Source: Nymphalis io (lineage: Eukaryota; Arthropoda; Insecta; Lepidoptera; Nymphalidae). Taken from it: a DNA stretch of 64,000 nucleotides. Location of the stretch: contig NC_065898.1 in NCBI RefSeq assembly GCF_905147045.1, positions 10,788,001-10,852,000 on the forward strand. The letters are read 5' to 3'. Position 1 is the stretch's first letter, and each line of letters begins with the position of its first letter. Positions 58,146-64,000 of this stretch are shown here, piece after piece. The notes under the pieces were generated by a model, which was not told the DNA's origin, searched no databases, and worked only from the letters and a program-made list of their open reading frames with translations. The position numbers and the translations under genes were made by a program.

Positions 58146-58210
58146 CTAACTGGTCTAGCGGTACAAACTACCTGTGCAAACGCCGGCGACACGAGTTCGA
58201 TTCCAAGAAA
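58146..58210 (+). other. tRNA-like segment ahead of LINE ORF1
   Basis: CTGGTCTAGCGGTACAAAC resembles a pol III A box region, and GAGTTCGATTCC about 45 nt downstream matches a B box. The segment ends about 78 bp before the ORF1 ATG. It could be the head of a SINE fused to the LINE or an internal promoter. It is not a complete tRNA by eye. Confidence 0.45.
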
Positions 58211-58287
58211 TCTGCAGCTCATTTTAGTATTTGTCTTTCGAATTTTTATTTGTATATTACATCGTATGAGTATTTGAAACACACAAT

Positions 58288-59239
58288 ATGAAATTCGCAT
58301 GCTGTAAGCTGACAACAGGTGGCACTGCGGACCGTGTTGCGTGTATAAAATGCAAATGTAATTATCATTTACTTTGCTTATTCCCTTCATAAAAAGATAA
58401 AGACTTGTCGTCCGAATGTAGAAAAACTTAGATATGTCCTTCGTGCGCTAAAGTTAGGCGCCTCAATAGTGATAATACCCCCGTAAGTTACACATCTTCA
58501 ATAGCTACTAATATTATTCAAAATGAAGATGAATCTGACAAAGCGACGGATAGAAGAGTGCGCTCAATTACAAATTTAGAGTTAATAGCTGATAGATCAA
58601 GTGTACTTTCTGCCGATGATATTGAATCTATTATATCATCAGATCTCGCTAAATTTACAATAAATATTAAATCGAAGATTGACAACCTGATGTCTACCTA
58701 TCTTAAGCCAATACAGGACGACATTGCTGTTTTAAAGGATTCTTTATCATTTATGAACAGTAAATATGAGGAACTAAATTCGAAGGTCCATCAATCACAC
58801 GAATTAGCAGATTTAAGAAAACGCTTAAATTATATGGAATTGGAACAAAACAATCGAGAACAATGGGCGCGTCGATCGAATGTTGAAATTTATGGTATTT
58901 CAGAGAAAAAAAAATGAAAATCTATTGGAAATTTTAACGAATGTCTGTAAAGTAACAGGTTTCAAACTCAATGCTTCCAACGATATTGATTTTATGACGA
59001 GAGTTGCACCCAATAAAAGCGAGACTCATCGAATCAAACCTATTATAATCCGCTTTTTGTCACGCTGGAGAAAGGATGATTTCTTAACGTTAGCAAGAAA
59101 ATCCAAATTAAAATTAAATAATATTGGCTTTGAGGGAAATTCCAATATATATTTCAATGATCACCTCACTCGAAACAATAATATGCTTTTACAGAAAACA
59201 AAAAAAATAGCCAAAGAATTTTCGATATGTTTGAGTTAA
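58288..59239 (+). pseudogene. LINE ORF1: zinc-finger, coiled coil, FP25-like domain
   Basis: The ATG at 58288 opens MKFACCKLTTGGTADRVAC followed by closely spaced Cys and His residues. After a TAA at 58390 and a TAG at about 58430, the cysteine pattern ends with ICPSCAK. Together this is a PHD/RING-like zinc-binding finger, broken by two stops. From 58558 a long helical region follows (ADLRKRLNYMELEQNNREQ), then NVEIYGISE. A frameshift occurs at the run of A residues near 58910. The next frame carries NLLEILTNVCKVTGFKL, RIKPIIIRFLSRWRKDDFL and FNDHLTRNNNMLLQKTKK. This arrangement resembles LINE ORF1 proteins related to the baculovirus FP25 family. That assignment is from recall. Confidence 0.7.
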
Positions 59240-59358
59240 GAATTGTACAATAATGGCTCGGCGCTTCAAAAACAGTCCTGTGCTTCATATTATAAACAAA
59301 GCTGATTTAAAAAAAATGCTTAGGAACAATCTTTCTTTCTTTAAATCGCTTTAGTAAA

Positions 59359-60594
59359 TTGCGCTACATATGGCTAGCTTTCTTTTATCGAATACTATTA
59401 TTTAATATAGACTGGTTTCCTAAAATCTTTCCCACTTTACGATCTGTCTTAAATGAGAAACAACATGGTTTCATCAATAAAAAGTCAACGGAGACCAATC
59501 TTATCCAATTTGTTCATCACTTGACATCTCTTATGAAACATGGCTCTCAGGTGGACGTTGTGTATACCGATTACTCAAAGGCATTCGACAAAATACCGCA
59601 CTTCCATCTTATTCGTAAACTTGGAGAAGTCGATATATACGGTGATCTAATACGTTGGTTTGCGTCTTATCTGCGTGAACGTAGTCAAGCTGTTACTATT
59701 AAAGGTTTCTGATCGTCCTTTGTTCCTGTTACATCAGGATTACCTCAAGGCTCTCATCTAGGACCCCTCCTATTTAATGTGTTTATTAATAATATTTGTG
59801 ATATTTTTAAACATTTGGATATTTTATTGATGCTGATGACATGAAAATTTTTAGAGCAATCAAAACTACACAGTATTGTACTCTATTACAAAACGACTTA
59901 AATAGCCTTTGTCACTACCGTCATCAAAATGGACTTTCATTAAATCTTAAGAAATGCAGTATTATAACATTTTCTCGTAAAAACAATAATTTAGTATTCG
60001 ACTACAAAATTAATGAAAAATCTATAAAAAGGGTAACCGGGGTGAGAAACTTGGGAGTACACCTCGATCATAAGCTGCTATTTAAAAACCATGTTGATAA
60101 CATTGTTGGAAGGGCATATCGTATGCTTGGATTTATCCTTAGAGTGATCCTTAGAGAATCAATTCTCGAGTATGCCTCACCAGTTTGGAATCCTATGTAT
60201 AAAAAAAATATCGATAAAATCGAAAAAATACAAAATAAATTTCTTAAGCATCTTTTACTAAAAAATTATGATTCTCACGCTAATTATTAACGTTAAAAGA
60301 ACGTCGTATGGAAAAAGATGAACTCTTTCTGCTTAAATTGTTAAATAACTATATTGATTCTCCTTTCTTACTTATTAATATATATTCATTTGATATCCTA
60401 ACATGCAAACACGAAATAAATTTTTGTTCGATGTTCCTATACCTAAAAGTAAGTACGTACGCAACAACTTCCTTTACAGATCATGCATAAACCACAACAA
60501 TAAATTCAATGATCTTGATTTATTTTTTATGTCATTGAAGGAATTGAAATGTAAATTAAATGTCACCTTAATTGTCACTTTAAATAGAATTTGA
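59359..60594 (+). pseudogene. LINE ORF2 remnant: reverse transcriptase without endonuclease
   Basis: Pieces in order: NEKQHGFINKKSTETNLIQF, VYTDYSKAFDKIPH (first catalytic Asp) and SYLRERSQAVTIKGF, then a stop, then VTSGLPQGSHLGPLLFNVFI. The catalytic box falls after a frameshift near 59826 and reads DADD in place of YADD. Next come LSLNLKKCSIITFSRK, VRNLGVHLDHKLLFKNHV and LEYASPVWNP, a stop at about 60288, and a C-terminal tail in two frames ending at 60594. The endonuclease domain is missing, so sequence between about 59260 and 59400 joins distant parts of the original ORF. Confidence 0.82.
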
Positions 60595-60835
60595 ATTTGT
60601 ATATTTATTATTTTTTACTAATTTATTAATTATTTGTTCATAATTCGTAAAATTTTAAATAATCTTTAATTTTTATTTTTATTTGTTATAATTCTGTTAT
60701 GTATTTTGATTTAATTATTTGTAAAGACTTATTTGGTATATGAAGTTTCTTAATGTGATAAATATTTTTGTACATGTTACAACTGTCTGTCTTCCTAAAT
60801 TAAATAAATAAATAAATATTACACAGGTATATGCG

Positions 60836-61080
60836 CAAAAACAGATACACCCTCTATTCTCTCACTCATAATATAATGCTATGACGAATTTAACACAACT
60901 GGAGAGAGTTCAGGTGCAGGACCATCGGCTCCGTATGCTAGATACGAGAGTGTACACACTTTCAGACACCAGGCCGCTTCTAAGATTTTTTCGGCAGAAA
61001 AACTCAAGGTCAAACCCAGGACCTTGGGATCTTCGGTTTTTTAGCTCACCACTCCTTGCCAGATCGAGGAGACAATAAGC
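60836..61080 (-). mobile_element. SINE3-related copy, diverged
   Basis: Minus-strand order: tRNA-like part (CTGGGTTTGACC), GTGTACACTCTCGTATC, then GAGGGTGTATCTG. It follows the TAAA tail of the CR1-like LINE. Confidence 0.5.
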
Positions 61081-61459
61081 GGATATGTATAGTACTTTGG
61101 TTATAATCTCTGTTGTTACCAAAATCTGCTTACAGTTTACCTCTCATGATTAATTATCCTGTCAGTACCTTAAATGTTGTACTACTTAATGAACCGTAAA
61201 AGTGTTCATAAATTTTACTTCCAATTATAACGCTTCGAAAACAAGGAGCTTTCGAAAACAATAACTCATCCAATATATAATGATTCCAACCGTAGTCTTC
61301 CCAAACATGTCAAGCTGTTAAATCAATATTGCTAAATAAGGCTTGCTATACTGTATAGAATTATATAAATAATAGATCTTGGGATTAGCATTCGTTTATG
61401 TTCGTACAGAATACATAAATATAATATAATATAAATAAAGGTGTTTGTTGTTGCTTTCT

Positions 61460-61628
61460 TGGTGTAAGGACTTTGTGCAAGCCCTTCTAAATAGGTGCCG
61501 CCCACTCATCATATTTTCTACTGCTTAACAGTAATACTTAGTGTTTTGTGTTCCGATTTGAAGAGTGAGTATAACTACAGGCCCAAGGGACATAACATCT
61601 TTGTTCCCAAAGTTGGTGGCGCAACGTA
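61460..61628 (+). mobile_element. SINE2 copy, diverged and 3'-truncated
   Basis: GGACTTTGTGCAAGCCCTTC to AAGTTGGTGGCGCAAC. Confidence 0.65.
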
Positions 61629-61887
61629 AAAATATGTTACAAAAATATACATTATAATTAATGGCGAACGAAGTTTAATAGTTGGTTTTTAATATCACTG
61701 GATTAATCGATGGTTTACAATAACTAATATTTAATAAAATTTAATGAACGAGCATATTTTATCTCAAATGGACGAAAACCGCATTTTGAGTTCACATAGC
61801 CGGGTATCTGCAATTTTATATTAGCATCGAAAAATATTTTTGTTAATGTATTTATTTCAACTCATTTAGATATAATATACAGAACAG

Positions 61888-62137
61888 TACAGTAACAGCC
61901 TGTTAATGTCCCACTGCTGGGCTAAGGCCTCCTCTCCCTTTTGAGGAGAAGGTTTTGGAGCTTATTCCACCACGCTACTCCAATGCGGGTTGGTAGAATA
62001 CACATGTGGCAGGATTTCAATGAAATTAGACATATGCAGGTTTCCTCACGATGTTTTCCTTCACCGTCAAGCACGAGATGAATTATAAACACAAATTAAG
62101 CACATGAAAATTCAGTGGTGCTTGCCCGGGTTTGAAA
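61888..62137 (-). mobile_element. SINE1 copy, head truncated
   Basis: AGTACAGTAACAGCCTGTTA to GCTTGCCCGGGTTTGAA, where it stops inside the B box. Confidence 0.85.
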
Positions 62138-63156
62138 AACCGTATACTTCCACAATATAACATTTCACAATATAAAATACCAATGTATATAAATTCATAC
62201 TATAGGGTTAGGTTACGTTGGTTAGCTTTTAGAATTTGTTTAAAACTTTTGATTGAACGACGAGTTTTACAAAATATCCAGAATAATATGGAAAATATTT
62301 GATACATTTTGTCCTTCACGTACTTGTTAAGTTTTTTGTATGTATGAAATACTCCAAACTTATTTTCAAAGCTAATTCAAATAAGAATTGTTTACTGCTA
62401 GACAAAATACATTGAGTTTTATTTTTCGTGAGTTTTATTTTTGCGAATATAGAGTGCTTATTGTAACTTGATTTATTTGTCGCAAAATATAAATATTTTT
62501 TTAAAGTAAGCCACGGCTAAACAAAAATTTATTTATTAAGGAAATATCTTTAGCTAATTTAGGACACAAGAAAATGCAATGGTACCAACCTGAACAATGG
62601 TACCAACCTTGCTCATTTAAACTTTGTATATATATTTCTATATTGGCCTTCTACTAATAAGAATAATAAGCCTTTGCCTAGCAGTGCATATTTATAGGCT
62701 TTACTTTAGTAATATGTAATCCAATGTATTTATTTCGCGGAATTTTCTAGAAGTATTTAAGTAAAAATCAGAACAGCTTCTAATATTCGTCATAAATATA
62801 TCAAGATTCTCGAAGAGATAGTATAAAAAATATCTTTAAACAAACTTTTTATGAAAACCAATATAAGAAAACATTATAATGTAGAGAATTCGTTAAAGTC
62901 TTACATCGTTGTTATATAAAATAGGGTAAGTCATGTAGAAGGTTTTCTGGCGGGATATTATATTCCAATGACAAGATAAGCGACCCAATGAACGAAAGTC
63001 AACCCTTTATACTTAAAAAAGATTTCATTGAAAAGAATAATTCTTAAATGCGATTTCCAATATAACATATGTATATATCAAGTCAAAATTGTTAGTGTAT
63101 GTAATAAAACAGAATAATATACTCCCAAATTAAAGCATTCAATATAAAATGTATCA

Positions 63157-63416
63157 GATGATCGTGGGTTCAAACCCGGGCAAGCACCACTGAGTTTTCA
63201 TGTGCTTAATTTATGTTTATAATTCATCTCGTGCTTGACAGTGAAGGAAAACATCGTGAGAAAACCTGCATGTGTCTAATTTCATTGAATTTATGCCACA
63301 TGTGTAATCTACCAACCCGCATTGAAGCAACGTGGTGGAATAAGCTCCAAACCTTCTCCTTAAAAGGGAGAGGAGGCCTTAGCCCAGCAGTGGGACATTA
63401 ACAGGCTGTTACTGTA
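63157..63416 (+). mobile_element. SINE1 copy, head truncated
   Basis: Begins GATGATCGTGGGTTCAAACC, lacking the A-box part. Ends AACAGGCTGTTACTGTAC. Confidence 0.85.
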
Positions 63417-64000
63417 CTATAATAAAAAATATGTTCACTAAAAGACCTTTCGTAATACCGCTGGTATTACATGCTTACGTCCAGATATAGTTAGCTAAAA
63501 GTAGTTCAAGTATGTTTTTATCGTTAAAAAAAGAAAATGCAATAAGGATAACCAAAAAATATTGAAAAAAAGTCGGTTCGTATCTATCCAAACGTGCTAA
63601 TATCGCTGGCCGCTTTACCACGTACCGATAAAATGTCATGAGCCCAATACGAACCAGAACGAAGGTCACAGCCACTGAAATAATGGTTAAGTCACGTACG
63701 AATAATTTGGCTTCGGAGCACCACTGCTAGCCATTTCGATAACAAAGGGACAAACATATAGACTTAGAAAGGCCTTAAGTTTTATCTTTTCTATTTATCG
63801 GATGATTAGGCTTTAACGTCAGAAATCGTCAGAAATCGTCATTAATCATTACTTTTATGCTATTTATTCAAAATTTTATATTTTACGATTAAACCGCTAA
63901 GAGGATTACAATAAAGTATACTCAATATTTTATTTATTTGAGGTAGTTTTGGTCCTAGGAAAGGGCCTCCGGATAACCACGCGATAATTTTAACTACTCG

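Larger units (their letters stand above)
58139..60820 (+). mobile_element. rearranged CR1-like LINE with (TAAA)n tail
   Basis: Contains a 5' region with a tRNA-like segment, ORF1 (58288-59239), a small remnant junction, reverse-transcriptase pieces (59359-60594), about 200 bp of AT-rich 3' UTR and a TAAA-repeat tail at about 60797-60817. The endonuclease and the start of the reverse transcriptase are absent. It lies in sense orientation in the second receptor intron. Confidence 0.82.
55030..64000 (+). other. second receptor intron, continuing past the window
   Basis: Starts with a consensus GTGAGT donor. It carries a nearly intact SINE2 (56477-56778), SINE1 copies (57403, 61888 and 63157), a CR1-like LINE (58.1-60.8 kb) and a SINE3 relative (60836-61080). 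No exon matching TM4-TM7 of the receptor was found to the window end, so the intron is at least 8.97 kb. Confidence 0.7.

Noticed and set aside
63475..63675. Minus-strand hydrophobic ORF as a further GPCR exon
   Set aside because: It is on the opposite strand to the receptor and lacks recognisable TM motifs or splice sites.
1..64000. A CRISPR array, operon, defence island or other prokaryotic-style system
   Set aside because: No regularly spaced repeats, no operon-like gene packing, and all signals are those of an insect nuclear genome.

Overview
The window is nuclear DNA from a lepidopteran insect, probably a brush-footed butterfly (Nymphalidae). The evidence is AT-rich non-coding sequence, GT-AG introns in the one host gene, several tRNA-derived SINE families and a polyA-tailed SINE of the kind common in butterflies, and RTE, Jockey/CR1 and piggyBac elements of insect type. 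The order is well supported; the family is an inference from repeat types and was not checked against a database. There are no operons, CRISPR arrays or convincing genuine tRNA or rRNA genes.

The only host gene recognised is a class A peptide GPCR of the CCHamide (bombesin-like) receptor type on the + strand. Two coding exons are visible: 47737-47912 (N-terminus, TM1, start of TM2) and 54803-55029 (rest of TM2, TM3, DRY motif). They are separated by a 6.89 kb intron. A splice acceptor directly before the start-codon exon implies at least one untranslated exon upstream. The following intron begins at 55030 and runs past the window end, so TM4-TM7 are not seen.

The rest is mobile DNA and its remains. 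In order: SINE fragments and MITE-like repeats (1-13.6 kb, including an 86-nt polyA SINE at 8.9-9.3 kb); an internally deleted piggyBac element with intact ends (13982-15278); a Jockey/CR1-like LINE with its reverse-transcriptase palm deleted (15.7-18.2 kb, minus); SINE-studded AT-rich sequence (18-33 kb); a full-length RTE element with an intact 1013-codon ORF and a 13-bp target-site duplication (33686-36867, minus); an exact 436-bp tandem duplication that copies the RTE 5' tip (36842-37713); a decayed LINE (37.8-40.0 kb, minus); further SINEs and the receptor gene (40-55 kb); and, inside the second receptor intron, a rearranged CR1-like LINE (58.1-60.8 kb, plus).

The points most worth a second look are not new genes but signs of how this DNA changes. 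They include many near-perfect short-loop inverted repeats typical of template-switch mutation, one demonstrably inside a SINE; SINE copies with an A-run between the target-site duplication and the tRNA head; a SINE/SINE chimera; a SINE sharing its 3' tail with a LINE; and a SINE 42 bp upstream of a receptor exon.
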